Of a DNA stretch of 64,000 bases, positions 37,622 to 49,625 are shown in pieces. The translations under genes and the position numbers were made by a program. Position 1 is the stretch's first letter, and each line of letters begins with the position of its first letter. Location: positions 1 to 64,000 of the forward strand of contig OY744468.1 of assembly GCA_963556145.1 (NCBI GenBank). The letters run 5' to 3'. The notes beneath the pieces were generated by a model. That model saw only the letters and a program-made list of their open reading frames with translations, ran no database searches and was not told where the DNA came from. This DNA comes from Hygrocybe punicea (lineage: Eukaryota > Basidiomycota > Agaricomycetes > Agaricales > Hygrophoraceae).

Positions 37622-39096
37622 TCAGAAAAACTTGCGTAGTCTTTGGCCCACCACACGCTTCATAAGATGAAAATGATTAGGCCTACTGTTTGCAAGCAGA
37701 GGCGTGTCCTCTCCAACTTCTGCATCGGCAGTTCCTACTGCACCATCCATCGAATCCGAGTCATCAGTGGCTAAGCGCGAATCGGAGGGGTGCAAACTAA
37801 GAGATTTTCCAAAGTCGTCGATCCCGAGTCGGCGCTGGCGGTATTTCCACGCAATACACATGACCAGTAAGGAGCCTTGCATTACGCCGGTTACACCAAA
37901 CATGATCCAACCTGTGAGGGATATTAAACCGGTCTGAGAGAAGTCAGGGTAAAGGGCTCACTAGTCCAATTCGTTCCTGGTCTAGGCAACGAATTACATT
38001 ATTCTCTCGGGAATCGTGAAGATGAAGACAGGACCTTACCGAAGCGCGATACTAAGGATCATGAAAACTGTCCCTGGGGTCTGAATCAACATCATTTTGA
38101 TACTTAAAGCACCGACGAGCTTGGAGTGGTAGGTGTGATACAACTGGGGAGCGTATTGCGTTGTTGCTAGCACGGCGGATGAAACGCCTAGGAAAGTTGC
38201 CCATGTGCGGATTTGAAGTGGGAAAAACGTCACCCAGGTGATGTCAACCAACATTGTTTGAAGAGAGGGTAAGGGAAGCGCTGGTTTGGGTGTGGAGGTT
38301 AAGAGAATGAAGAGTGTGAAAAAGGTTGTTACAATCCTGAACAATAAATCAAAATTTTGCGGGTAGCAAAAGGAAAGATATGACGAACAGGTGAATCACA
38401 ACAACCCAAGCGAGAATAATAGAAAGTTTCCAATGACTAGTCTTGACATATTTGATACGCGTGGGGGGCGGGCGGGAATCGTAATGGTCGATTTCAAGAA
38501 CCGTGGCAACGACATATTTGAGGTGAGGTGGGTAGTATATCATGTAGAGTACGAGACTGTGTTAGCATAGATGAAGCACTCCGGTTAGACAGACGAGAAA
38601 ACAGGAATTTGAAGGAGAGTGAATGCCATTACATCATTGTGAAGAGGAACCACATGAGCCCGACCTGAACTACGCCTGCTGTCATCTCAATGCAGTCGCC
38701 TACATTCTAAAAGACCCAAGTAAAGGCAACTTGAAAGGCAGGTGATCTGAATAGGAACGGACCAGCACGGCACAGCACTTGACAACCTCCCATTGTAACG
38801 TTAACCTAAGGAGAAATATGTTCATGAACAAAGTCAAAACGTTTAGAATCGTGACGGCTAGACACATACATGTTGAGCATCCCTGCGGCCGATGATGTGC
38901 TTCCCAGCAGTAAGAACCACGGACTGAAGCCCTCTGACGATTTGTTCACAATTATCCGGAGATGCTGGTCGTCAGCAATAAATCGTGGTTAAGTTGGAGT
39001 ACATGCACAAGCTGGGGTCAAACCTGGGGTAAGTAGGAGATAACGAGTCCGATGCAAAGCCCGCCAGTGAGAGTCGCCGTAAACCAGTCATGGTGC
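37622..39096 (-). CDS. PQ-loop repeat membrane protein
   Basis: Exons by eye: about 39094-39024, 38964-38870, 38805-38763, 38706-38633, 38556-38389, 38336-38040, about 37930-37622. The first exon has a membrane helix ending ISYLPQ, then HLRIIVNKSSEGFSPWF. A second PQ-loop is YAPQLYHTYHSKLVGALSI. Several hydrophobic segments lie between, and the C-terminal tail is hydrophilic and acidic. PQ-loop proteins transport small solutes such as cystine or basic amino acids at vacuolar or lysosomal membranes; substrate is not predictable here. The first coding exon upstream of 39096 was not found, and the join at about 37930 is unclear. Confidence 0.7.
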
Positions 39097-39261
39097 TGAA
39101 ACGCATGTTATCTTAATTGTAAGGGTGTTTCATAGCGTATGGACGACGTACGGGAACACAAGAACTCGACATTGTTCAAGCAAGTTGTTGCTGCGCACGA
39201 GTCTAAAATATGTAACAACACAACACTGTGGCCGCAGTGGCCGCGACGGTGCCATCGTCTG

Positions 39262-40203
39262 TTCCGCACCTACTATAGCGAATTCGGTGGCGATCCTGCA
39301 AGATATCATCGACCACGTTATTGCGGCAGTTGGCCATGACAAGGATTTACTCAAAAAAATGCGTCGCTTTCTCCTCGTTCCTTCGGTATTTGCGTGTCGC
39401 AACTTTCAACGCCCATCGCTACTTGCCATTCTCCAACTCCCATTCAATTGTCTAGAGAGATTCTCAATCACTTCGTGGGACCCTCAGAATTGGAATAGCT
39501 TCAGTAATGAACTGAAGGATGCATTCTCGAATATCACACATTCCTCCACCCTTAAAACCCTCTACCTCGAGAATGTGCCGATTACCCTCTTCGTCAGCAT
39601 CCATCCACCTTTCGGATTTGGAGTTGAATTCTGTCTCATTTGATGATTTTGGTGGCGAGCAGTCAAGCTCATCGACACTGGCAGCTTTGAAGGAGGTGGC
39701 AATGTCTTCTCACACAGTGCTTGACAGGTATGCAAGATTTCCTACATCTGCCTAATTCATGGAAGGTCGGACTGCACCACTATTCCTGCCATCTACGATA
39801 CCTCAACATCAACAACAACCCGTTTTCTGCGGCCGATGTGTTGTCCTTCTTCACTTCTCCCGCTACACTCGAACATCTCAAGTTCAACATTACTTATAAT
39901 TTACAGGAAATCATAACGGCTTCAATCATATGAGGATTTACGTGTTGCTGATGTCATCTAGATTCTAATATCACTCATCCAACTGGTTCACGGTTACTAA
40001 GGGTTGATATCGACATCAAGTACGATGATAATATGTCGGAACCTGACAACGGTGAAATCTTGGAAGTTGTTGTGACGACGATGGTTTACCTTTGCTTCGC
40101 CAGAAAGGCATTGGTTGAATTCGTTGAAGCCACTGTGCATGACATAACCATGGAGCAGATGGCCAGCAGAAGAGAGAGAGAAGGCAACGGGGGCACATCG
40201 TAG
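39262..40203 (+). pseudogene. Decayed F-box/LRR-like protein
   Basis: The fragment reads ILQDIIDHVIAAVGHDKDLL, the usual start of basidiomycete F-box-like proteins. A frame change near 39360 follows, then LPFNCLERFSITSWDPQNW, ELNSVSFDDFG, CHLRYLNINNNPFSA and LEHLKFNI, which are irregular leucine-rich segments. Frames switch at least three times without clear introns, and a stop follows EREGNGGTS at about 40203. Such genes are abundant and often decayed in Agaricomycetes. The antisense frame 40016-40455 is a shadow. Confidence 0.5.
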
Positions 40204-40555
40204 TCTTATTTGGTAACCACACTCACCGTTCTCGAGATTACCCTCTTCCTCTTGCTCAATCACTGTCTCGGGCGGAAAGTGGAGTTTCGAACCCATCGCA
40301 TCTTTTTTGAAGAATAAAACCAGTAGTCGTTGAGCGTCGCGCCGTAGTTCGTCGAATGATCCACAACACTTCCCTTGATCATGAAGTTGGCGCATCATTG
40401 GTTCGAATGCACTGTTATAGGAGATCAAGCACGAAGTATCAAATTTCCAATACATAACGGTTACAACAGTCTACATATGTACATACATGTCTGGAAATTC
40501 TGAAAACTTAGAAAGTTGAGCGTTGGACATTTATTTCGAAGCTTTGGGTAGGACT

Positions 40556-42789
40556 CTAAGCAGGACCGTGACGGGAACCTCCAGGTCGTCCGTGCGTGAT
40601 GTCATGATGATGACGCCTTTCACCTGGAACAGGGAACACCGCACCCGGAGGTAAAGAGAGAGGCGTAGCGATTACAATGACTTCCAGAGAATGCAATTGG
40701 GCCACCGCTCCGTTGGCCTGAAAATCAACGAATCAGGAACAGAAACATAGCGCTGTAACTCAAATGAAAGTGACACAGACCTTCTGAATACGCCAATGCA
40801 GCGCGTGTTTCAGGTATGGCGCCACAACGCTTGGCTCGAACGAATTGAGATTGGAGTGTTTGGCGATGCCGTCATTGAGGTGAACAAATCCTTCGATCTG
40901 AAGGTCTGGTTGTTGTCGGCAATTCGCACACCGGCCGGCCGAACTGTTGACAAATGCGTGGGCAGCACCGACAAAATTGGGGCTTGTACGCCACTCGTTT
41001 GAATCCTCAGGAACGTTGCCGAGGAAGAGGAGGACTGAAAATGAAGAACCAAGTTCGTATTTTTTGAAAGTGATGTGGGCCGTCCACTCCCACATGGTCT
41101 GGGGGAGATCATTTGCGGATGGTTCGACCAAGACTGTAACCTGGGCATCGTCGCCTCCGCCTACGACAGGAGCGATATTGGAGACAGCAGCGGTGGATTT
41201 CGCTGCTGCAGGGGCAGGGGCACTGGGGACAGTAGTAGTCTGAGGCACTGGTGCCGATGAGGTAGCCAGAGAGGTGAAAATGGAACCTTGGTAGAGGTTG
41301 TTGACAATAGCAGCGATAGCACTCTGGACTTTGTCAGGGTCAGCCCCGTCAAGATTGTTGAATTCGGGATAAGTGTAGCCAAGTGTAGAAGTAATTTCGA
41401 TACCATCGGAGACCCAGTAGCTGGTTTGAGCGTTCCAGAAAGGGGTAAGATCTACAAGATTTATGAACGTTCAGTGCTTTATCGTTTATTGTGGTAACAG
41501 GGCACCACACACCCGAACTACTATCCACGTCGCCGCCGGGTGGAATGGTAAATGTACCATCGTCTTCAGAACCACTTGTTACCCAGACGGTGGGGTGAAG
41601 TGCGGACCACAAAGCAAGCATGCGATCCACATTACAATGATGCAAAAAGAAGATAGGATCAAAGCCTTCACAAGATCCGTGCGTCAAGAATCGGACAAAT
41701 GATGCGAGTAAGATGCGACTTGCCAGCTACCGCGGGGTCCGACATCTGGCCATTTCCTCCCACATCCACATGAATACCGTCGTGAATCCCTTCCAAACTG
41801 TTACTGCTGCTACCGCCATCTCCAACCGAGTGATTACTGAAAGCTTCAGGCATAGTCAAACACATGTAGTTCCATATGGACTTGGATAACATACCAGGCC
41901 AAGTTTGAACTCGTGTTAAGAGATTGTAAGTCTTCGAAGTAACGTCTGATTGGGCACTTCGGAGTACACTGTGCCCGATGTAAGACTTCACGAAGTGGTT
42001 CAAAGAATATGACAATCACCGCCGGAGCTGATTAACATTATCCGTTGCATTGGGATTCTCGCTAGTGGGATGTCTGAGTGTCGAGTTCCAGCTGCTATAT
42101 GGTTGAGGGAACGACGGATCGATTGGGTGAAACTTGTAATGCCGAAGAGGGTTATCCACTTCAGTCTTGGAACCGTTGGGTGCGGTGATCGTAACTTTCT
42201 GCAAGGAAATCACTTCAGGAGGGGGGACGGTGTTCCTTGCCCAATCCCAGAATGGTTGGCGAAGATTCGCAGCAGCTTGCTTCCAGCTTTCCTTGTTCAC
42301 TGTGTACGTCTCGGCAATCGCTATAGCATGCTGCTGGAGCACTTGCTTTATATACCGAAGCGTTGTTAGAGTTGAGAGATAATGTCGTGCAAGAGCAGGG
42401 GTGGACGGACCTCGTACAGCATTAGGTAGGGCCTGTGCCATGTGGGGAAGAGGACAGAGCCGTGGGTACAATAGCCGCCCCATCCATCACTTGACACGGG
42501 TTGAGAGTCGCCCCCATCCCAAGGAATGTAAGGCAGACCGTGGATGGCAGCTATCTGGAAGAACGAAAGTAATGTGCCCTGTTTATCGGATTGCATTGCA
42601 CCTGAGGGGAGATGGAAAGGTTGTCAACGCGAGTGCATGCGCGGGATCTACGGACGACATACGGAGTGCCTGGATGTACAAGGAGAATTGATCGTTGATC
42701 TTGACGAAGTCATTGATTTCGAGACGATTGGGAGCAGCGGCGCCCTGGGTCATACCACCAGTTGCGCCAGTGATAACGAAGCGAGACAT
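40556..42789 (-). CDS. Tyrosinase (polyphenol oxidase), Agaricus type
   Basis: The enzyme oxidises monophenols and o-diphenols to o-quinones for melanin. Exons: 42789-42663, 42601-42411, 42345 to about 42018, about 41960-41894, about 41845-41724, 41665 to about 41508, about 41455-40785, 40721-40556. All six copper ligands are visible. CuA ligands are in IHGLP, YCTHGS (with the Cys-X-His thioether pair) and TWHRPY. CuB ligands are in GIHDGIH and [10 protein letters not shown]. There is no signal peptide, matching the cytosolic mushroom enzymes that are activated by loss of a C-terminal domain; here the long C-terminal region ends in [11 protein letters not shown]. One intron (41723 to 41666) appears to use a GC donor. 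Confidence 0.92.
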
Positions 42790-42848
42790 GATTGAGTGGA
42801 AATGGGAATATCAAGTTATTGAGGGAACTTGGTGTAATCGGGAGGCGT

Positions 42849-42856
42849 CTTTTATA
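42849..42856 (-). promoter_or_regulatory. TATA box of the tyrosinase gene
   Basis: TATAAAAG is read on the minus strand about 60 bases upstream of the tyrosinase start codon. Confidence 0.6.
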
Positions 42857-42859
42857 CAT

Positions 42860-43708
42860 TTTCGCCAGCCACCCAGAAAAGACTGATAACATCGATATCG
42901 CGATAACACCACGGCAAAATGTTTAGTGCGAGGGACTACGGCATTCCGACTCTGGTCCACTTTGACAGCGATGATGATCACGGTGGAGCTTGACTTGGTG
43001 AAATTGGGAAAACCCATTCGGAGGGACAATTGGACCGCCAAATGGACCGCCAAACCCGAGAAGCGCGGTAGAAGGGCAGAGAGTTCAACGAAATGTTCGA
43101 CGTGGAATCACGAACTTGAACATGCTTTGTCACATCGGCGTTTATTGACCCCATATGTTGTACAACTGTACGGCTCCAACACTCATTGTGGGGTGTGCGT
43201 TCGAGTAGGGCCAGTTGGCCTGGCAGCAGGGCAAATTCCATTCCACGTAAACATCGACAACGTCGGATTCCGTGAGGAGGCCCGCCGACCCGGAATCAAT
43301 TTTAAACTCGAAGTTTAAAGTTTCTCACCGAGTTTGTCAGTTGGGTTGGTCCTGCAAGAATATTAATGATGACTTGGGCCATTGAGGTCTCCTTCAGTCC
43401 TGCGACTCCTGCCAGTCAAATCCTCATTGTTTGTCCCGAACATGAAAGTTTTGTGGATGATGGATGACAAAGGCGGTTGAGTCAGCCACCCGCCACAAAT
43501 ACGACCACATACAGGATGCGGGCTTCTCGTTGTGTGGATCAACGGCCATTGGGAACAACGACTGCCAGGTCAAATTTCGTCAGACTCCTCCATCATCCAC
43601 AATCTTGCCTCGACAGCAGAAGAACGATATCTTTTAAACCACTCGATCTTGCCGACAGTCACGCTAATATCATTTTAGAAATCAACCAAGGTCAATTTCC
43701 CTCCCATC
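42860..43708. other. Intergenic region between tyrosinase and MYND gene
   Basis: About 850 bases lie between divergent genes. Frames 42926-43318 and 43477-43746 show no family features. The only local structure is a small tandem duplication GGACCGCCAAAT near 43030. It most likely holds two promoters. Confidence 0.5.
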
Positions 43709-46700
43709 ATGCGCGAATCCAACTTCGCCTTTCCAGGGCAGAATAGAGCCTGTGTCTGCATTTCTTCTCAGCTCTACGACAGACGAGGTGCGTTCACAAT
43801 CTCTGCCAATTTTTTCTCATTTTTCCCGTTTTAAATGAGCACCACTCAGCGTTGGACACCTTGTGTCCTCTGCCACTCTTCAACTCGCTCACACATCTTA
43901 CCTATCTAACCTCGACATCTCCCCGAATTCGTGAAATCATGACCATGGACGGTGGCCTTGAGCGTCTTGTCCGTATCCTCCACGATTTCTGCATCTGTCC
44001 ACCACCCCAAGAGAACCCCGCGCTCATCTACGGCCTCACCCCCCCAAATGCTCGGCCACCGAAACTAGTCCCAACCCTTAACCCTCAGTCGTTTGATAAA
44101 CATGCAGCTTATCGTTTTTCACTCGCTTTTCAATGCGTTGTCAATATTGGTGTAAGAGGGAGTGAACCGATCAGAAGCCGAGTGGTGCAGGCCGGCACTC
44201 TGGATGTCGTTGGCTGCATTTTAGAGGCTTGGTTGGCGAACAAGGGCTTTGCAGTAGGTCCAAGCTCGAGCGCAACAGGCATGCCACGAGAAACTAGGGA
44301 GCAACGCCTAGCCAGGCGACAAGCACTCAGAAACAGAGAAGAAGCTGTGGAGTTGGCCAGGGCTTTGGAGAGGCAAATTCAGGTCGAGAATTTTCTTCGT
44401 CTTGATCGCTCTGCCACTGGGGTCGATATTTATGCACCAGCTGTGAGTCCGAAATCCGTTCTGCTCCCTCGTTCGATAAAACGTTGACAACATTGGCAGG
44501 ATGATTCCATGGATCTATCCCCCGCTTCAAACCCAACTGACTCTTCCCGTCCTCCTTCTGCCTCAAATTCTCGCTTCCAGTCCCGCAACTCGCCATCCCC
44601 CGACCCTTACGCATCTACATCCGCCGAGACATCCACAGCTGCCACACCTGTAGGATCCAATACCCCTACAGGCGCAGTTATTGTACCGGGTCGCGACCGT
44701 AGTGGCACTGTCATCGGTCGTCCTGTCTGGGATAACCTGACCCCAATCGTCACTCGCCATCGTACGCACCGCACACACCATCACCACCGCCCATCACCTC
44801 CTGGGTCCGCTTCGCCTCCCCCTTCCACCGATACCTCACGACCAGAAACAGAGACTGAGGATGATGGCGATGGCGATGGCGACATTGATATGGATCACTC
44901 GGATAGACGTGAAATCGATGAAGTCTCACCTTCTCCTGATTCTCGTCTAGATCACCTCTTGATTCAGCGTCCGCGAAGAGCAGTAGGCATCGTCTCTGAC
45001 GCTCCAGCTGCAATTCCACTACAAGTCAATACGGATGCCCATATCATGATCAATGATGCAGATGGCGGCGTCGGTGGGGAAGGCGGCATGCGTGTTGAAG
45101 ATGGGATTGTGTTGTTGGAAACTAATGACGATTTCGCTATGGGTGCACCTCCTGGAGCTCCTGGAGCGATCACAATTGAAGATGGTGCAACACCGAGAAA
45201 TATGGAGATACGGGTCGTCGGTGATGGAGAACGGCCAAGAAATCGAAATGCTCCCGACGTTACCCCGAGAGCGGGCGTGATGAGTTTGCCCCCGACAATT
45301 CCGGACGGGAGAGGGATCATCGCTCGTGACCTCGGTACTGTTCAGAGGACTGGCACCATCCGTGGCCGTACTGGCTCTCCTACCACTGCTGATCCCAATA
45401 TCCCTCCTGTTGCTAACCGTAGTCCGGGCCTTGGCCTTACCATCAATCGTACATCAAGCACGCACCATCGGTCCATCGAAGTTATCGACTCTGCTCCTTA
45501 TAGAGACGAAGATGTTCTTCTAAGCTTGCAATTGCTCGCTTATCTGAGCAAATATCCACATGTCCGACAAGCGTTTTACAAACCCAGGGCGACCTTTCAT
45601 CCTGCTAGCTTGAATTTGGGATCGAGAAATGGAGCTCCTGTCGGGAAAGCTGCCCAAAAAAACGGAACCGGGCCGGGTATGATTGGTCCTTCTGGCTCCA
45701 GGAACATTCCTGCGTCCATGATACTCCCGAAAGAGTCACATGGATTTTTTAGAGCGTTTACATCAGCCGCTGGACGTGGGAAGGAGAAAGAAAAAGACAA
45801 ATTGTCCGCACTGTTGACTTCACCTGCTACAGCGCCGTCCTCTTCATCACAGATAACACCAACATCGAGGCAGACGAACGTGTTTTCGCTGGTGGAGAGA
45901 TTTACCTTCCGTCCTAGTTCTACTGAAACGGACCTTCCTAATCCGCCACCAAAGTTGCCAACGGAAATTCAGTATTGGGCAGGCGTCATTATGCGAAACG
46001 CGTGTAGAAAAGACGAAGGTCGTGGAGGCATTAGGCAATGTGCAAACAGTATGTTGAAACCTTTTGGATTGCCTGACAGCGAAATCTCTTATACTTCCGC
46101 CTGGGTAGTGCTTTGTGGCCGGTGGGAATCGTTCCCACGGGAGTTTGCAAAATGTAGACGGTGTAGGAAGGCCAAGTATTGCGGGAAGGAATGTCAGAGC
46201 ACAGCATGGAGTGAGGGGCATCGATTTTGGTGTAGTGCGAAAGATGGTGACGAAGAAGCACCAGAGCAAGTTTCTGGTGATCAGATGTCGGCAAACGGTG
46301 ATGTCTCTGGCGTTGGTACTGCCGTAGACGACGTGGGTCTTGTTGGGATACCGACGATTGTCGCAGCTGGCGGAACTGTCACATCGCGTACGGAGAGAAG
46401 AGCAGAAAGAGAAAGAGAAAGATACGTCCGGGAACGGACGTTGGCCACACTTGCCTCAGGGGCGGATTCCACGCAGGCAGCAAGGGCTGCTAATGCTTTC
46501 AGGACAGCACTTAATAACACTCGAGGGACGCTTGGTATTAATACCACCGCGACATTTGCTGTGTCGCCATTGGCGAACAGCCCGCTGCCTGGTCCGAGTG
46601 GTAGTGCCAATGGAGCGCCAGCAGTGTTTACACAGCGGACTTCAGTAGCCAACCTTCGAAGTTCGTATGGACGTGGTCCCCTCGGTGCTAATACGAACGC

Positions 46701-46983
46701 TTCAGGACACCATTATCCGAATTACGAACCTCATCCTCCTATGCATTCTGTGACTGGACGTGGTGGGCCTCGCCCTGAGACTGTTTCCGGTGCCACTTCA
46801 TTCACTGTAGCGGACGTCAGTGTTGATGTTCTGCAGACCCGATTACGATTGGCCGCTGAACGACGTCTTCCCCAACAAAGTCTTGACGGTGATCGGACGG
46901 ATCTAAGGACTCCAAGTGGTCGCCGTCGCGGAGACAATGGTTTTGGTACAACGGGGAATGAGCATGACATGATTCTTGGATGA
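43709..46983 (+). CDS. MYND zinc-finger protein of the SamB/Mub1 family
   Basis: Exons: 43709-43787, 43850-44442, 44500-46983; 1051 residues. The start MRESNFAF and the conserved N-terminal block NSLTHLTYLTS...GGLERLVRIL are characteristic of SamB/Mub1. A long Ser/Pro/Thr/Asp-rich middle region precedes a MYND finger at about residue 760, with Cys pairs in KCRRCRKAKYC, then CQSTAW, H and WCSAK. In yeast Mub1 partners the E3 ligase Ubr2 to degrade Rpn4. In filamentous fungi SamB controls polarity and hyphal morphology. It probably acts as an adaptor in ubiquitination. The first intron is needed to reach the conserved N-terminus, which decides this start over an ATG at 43834. Confidence 0.85.
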
Positions 46984-47408
46984 ATTCGGAAGTAGTGTGA
47001 GCATGCCTTTTCATTCATTTCTGCCGTCATGTACAGTCGGACCGTTGTCTCCTTATTTTCTTTGGGCGATCTTTTGCATTTAGTCCTCTCCCAGTCCTTA
47101 GTCGAAAGCAATAATTTATATACAGAACAAACTCAGAGCTGGAGGCCGAACTTTATAAAAACCCGTGGCGAGGCATGGGGAGCGGTCTCGTCTACCTCAA
47201 GGCTTTTACGCTGCCAGCGGTCTACATACTTGAGTATTGCAACTGGCGACACTACATCGTGAGAGGCACATTCCCAAAAGCTGCGGATATAGAGAATCAG
47301 TTATACAGCTCAAAGCTCAAGTGATCGTGAATCGATTGAGTTGGGATGAAATTAATGTAGTGTTAAAATGGCCATGTAATTTTTTTTACGAACGTCGAGT
47401 ACCCTGAC
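46984..47408. other. Convergent 3' intergenic region
   Basis: The 425 bases between the MYND gene and HSP10 stop codons hold no supportable gene. Confidence 0.6.
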
Positions 47409-47909
47409 TCATTCTTTTATTTTCGCGAGGATCTCCGAGTCTTTGAATAGATGGTATTCCTTCATAGGTGATATATGAGAATCTGAATGAGGTTTGAGGA
47501 GAATGGGAACTTTTCACCTCATCCCCAACCTTGATGGAGTTTCCCCCCCATCCTGGAAGGAGGACCTTATCACCGGCCTGGACGGTTGTCGGTATGACTT
47601 TTCCGTCTTTGTTCGGCGCACCAGGACCAACAGCAACGACGATGGCTTCAGGCAGAGGACTTGAGGTCGCGGAGGAGGGAAGAAAAATCCCTGTCGCAGT
47701 TTTCTGAGAAGCAGAATATGAAGGAACTACAGCCACTGAAATGGTCGAAAAATCCAAACACACCGTCTCAGCTTTGAACCGCTGCACCAGAACGCGGTCG
47801 AGAAGCGGAAAAATTGCCTTGATTGATTTAAAAGTCGTTTGTGCAGCCTATCAAGCCAAAAAGTAAAGATGGTTTATCGCCAGGATCGTCACTAACTAGT
47901 ACTAACCAT
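47409..47909 (-). CDS. hsp10: Mitochondrial co-chaperonin HSP10 (GroES family)
   Basis: Exons: 47909-47907, 47847-47764, 47703-47518, 47459-47409, giving 107 residues, the usual HSP10 length. Conserved features are PLLDRVLVQR near the N-terminus, the mobile loop region KTATGIFLPSS, VVAVGPGAPNKDG, DKVLLPGWGG and the C-terminal EYHLFKDSEILAKI. It caps the HSP60 barrel in the mitochondrial matrix and helps fold imported proteins. The first exon appears to be the ATG alone, followed at once by a GTTAGT donor; the reading frame and the A-A-Q-T-T-F-K start of exon 2 support this, but it is inferred. Confidence 0.9.
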
Positions 47910-49625
47910 TGGTCACTAGTAGCGCTTTGCGGTGGCAAAAAGACGGAGGAAGACGTGTGAGAAAAAAAAAAGCTTGGTTTCGCGCTTACGAACGTGACGA
48001 CGACTCGAACCGAGCCAAGTACAGTATGCCCCGACCCAACCACGAGTGACTCGGAAATGGCATTCAGATAGCCCTATGCGAATTATTATCGCCAATGCAT
48101 CATTACCTCTCGCGCAGAAGTTATTCTATGCAACCCTGGTGTGTCCCTACGACTCGGAATGGACCCGAACGCGGATGTCAGATACAATAACACCAGCATG
48201 ACGACAATCTCACTTTCGTGGGGCTCCAAGAGGGGGAGGACTATTTACGGGGCAAAACTATTCCGTTCGTCCAGTTGTTTGCCCATTCTTATATCCTATG
48301 TGCAAAATAGGTTCCAGATCCTTATTAAACATCTCTATCTCGCATGGAACCGATGGAAGCTGTATTAATATTGGTTCTGTGACTGTCAGATTTGCAACTG
48401 TAAGTTGAATTCCGATTGTTCGCTGCACGTCGGATATGTACTTTCCTACAGCACAAGCATGTCAATGGCCAGACCACAACACACTTCTGTTCACTGTAGA
48501 ATGTTCTTGGCCATGGCCGTGTTCCATTCGGCCAGCCACATATACTTGGTCACTTCCAGAACGAAGTGTATTGTATGCAAATATGGATGTCACTCAACCC
48601 GTCCTCTCCAAGATCCATGGTTTTCGCGAAGTTTTGGTTTGCGTCGTGGACTTGGACAGAAATTTCTTCTTAGATACTTAGTAGTGTCGACATTATCAAT
48701 CACGAGAAGCAAATGTCATACAATATATAGCCGAACACAGTAAAGAAGATGGTTTTTAAGTGACGGAGTGTACCATGGAATTCTAGCGAGACCATGGAAT
48801 TCTAGCGAGAAAGGTAGTGGCAACCCGGGTTGTAATGTTATTTTAGACAATCAATGACATCGGCGCTGTTCACAGTTATTATTGGTGAATTTTTCTCTCT
48901 CAATAATGAAAGTGCTCACCACTTCAGCGATATGGGCGCAATCGGTAGTACTTGTTTGACCACTTGCATATTGGACTCCCACAATCGAAAGTCTTGTAGC
49001 GATATATACCCCCGTCAGTGCGGATCCCAGTACTGAACTTGCAGTGATCCACAGGGACATGTAAATCGACGAATATGCCACCATCGACTGAGCAGCTGCA
49101 ATCGTGAGTGTACGATGCGCGAGAGTACAGATATCTCTATTGGATAATGCTTCAAAAGATGTTAGACTCAGAATGCAGGAATTGCTCACCGAATTTGTAG
49201 ATGACTCTTGTTCCATGGCCTCTAGGTCTCGTTATTATTGGGGACCATATTTCCCTCCCGAGCGCATTTTATACGAGCTAGAAACATCCACCCTACGAGT
49301 GGCCGGATGGGCCTTACTGTGGACGATACCTGAACGAGAATGACAATGAGTTGAAAATTCAAACATACGCTTGCCCGGGAAAAGTTCTGTCAGATAGGTC
49401 CACCGGTCCATCCTAACAATAATTTGGCCTCAATGATTCAACCGCCAGCAACAGAGTTATAGCCACTGGCAGCCATTATTACAGAGTCTGCACAAAGCGG
49501 TTGAATGATTCGGGTTCCGACAACCGTCACCCCTCTTTGATCATTGAGCGAATACACATAAATGTGGCGAAGTACAAAGGTTTTCTATCCCCCCTCGCTA
49601 AACGCTCTTAACACTGCCCCTAACG
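47910..49625. other. 1.7-kb stretch without a supportable gene
   Basis: Frames at 48141-48368 (+), 48405-48743 (+) and 48851-49216 (-) are protein-like only in patches. The last has two hydrophobic segments and could be a remnant of a membrane protein. None joins into a recognisable gene. Confidence 0.45.
48772..48811. repeat. Exact 20-bp tandem duplication
   Basis: CCATGGAATTCTAGCGAGA occurs twice head to tail, with the common unit starting at ACCATGGAATTC. Confidence 0.8.

Noticed and set aside
39130..39402. Upstream exon of the PQ-loop gene
   Set aside because: The frame has no membrane segment or splice donor that joins 39096; it is mostly antisense to the F-box relic.
40016..40455. Minus-strand 152-codon frame as a gene
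   Set aside because: It is largely antisense to the F-box/LRR relic and shows no conserved features.
43852..44487. Independent 211-codon gene
   Set aside because: It is exon 2 of the MYND gene: a short upstream exon supplies the conserved N-terminus and an intron at 44443 leads to the long third exon.
48851..49216. Small membrane protein gene on the minus strand
   Set aside because: There are two hydrophobic stretches, but no family resemblance or supporting splice structure; left as part of the unassigned region.
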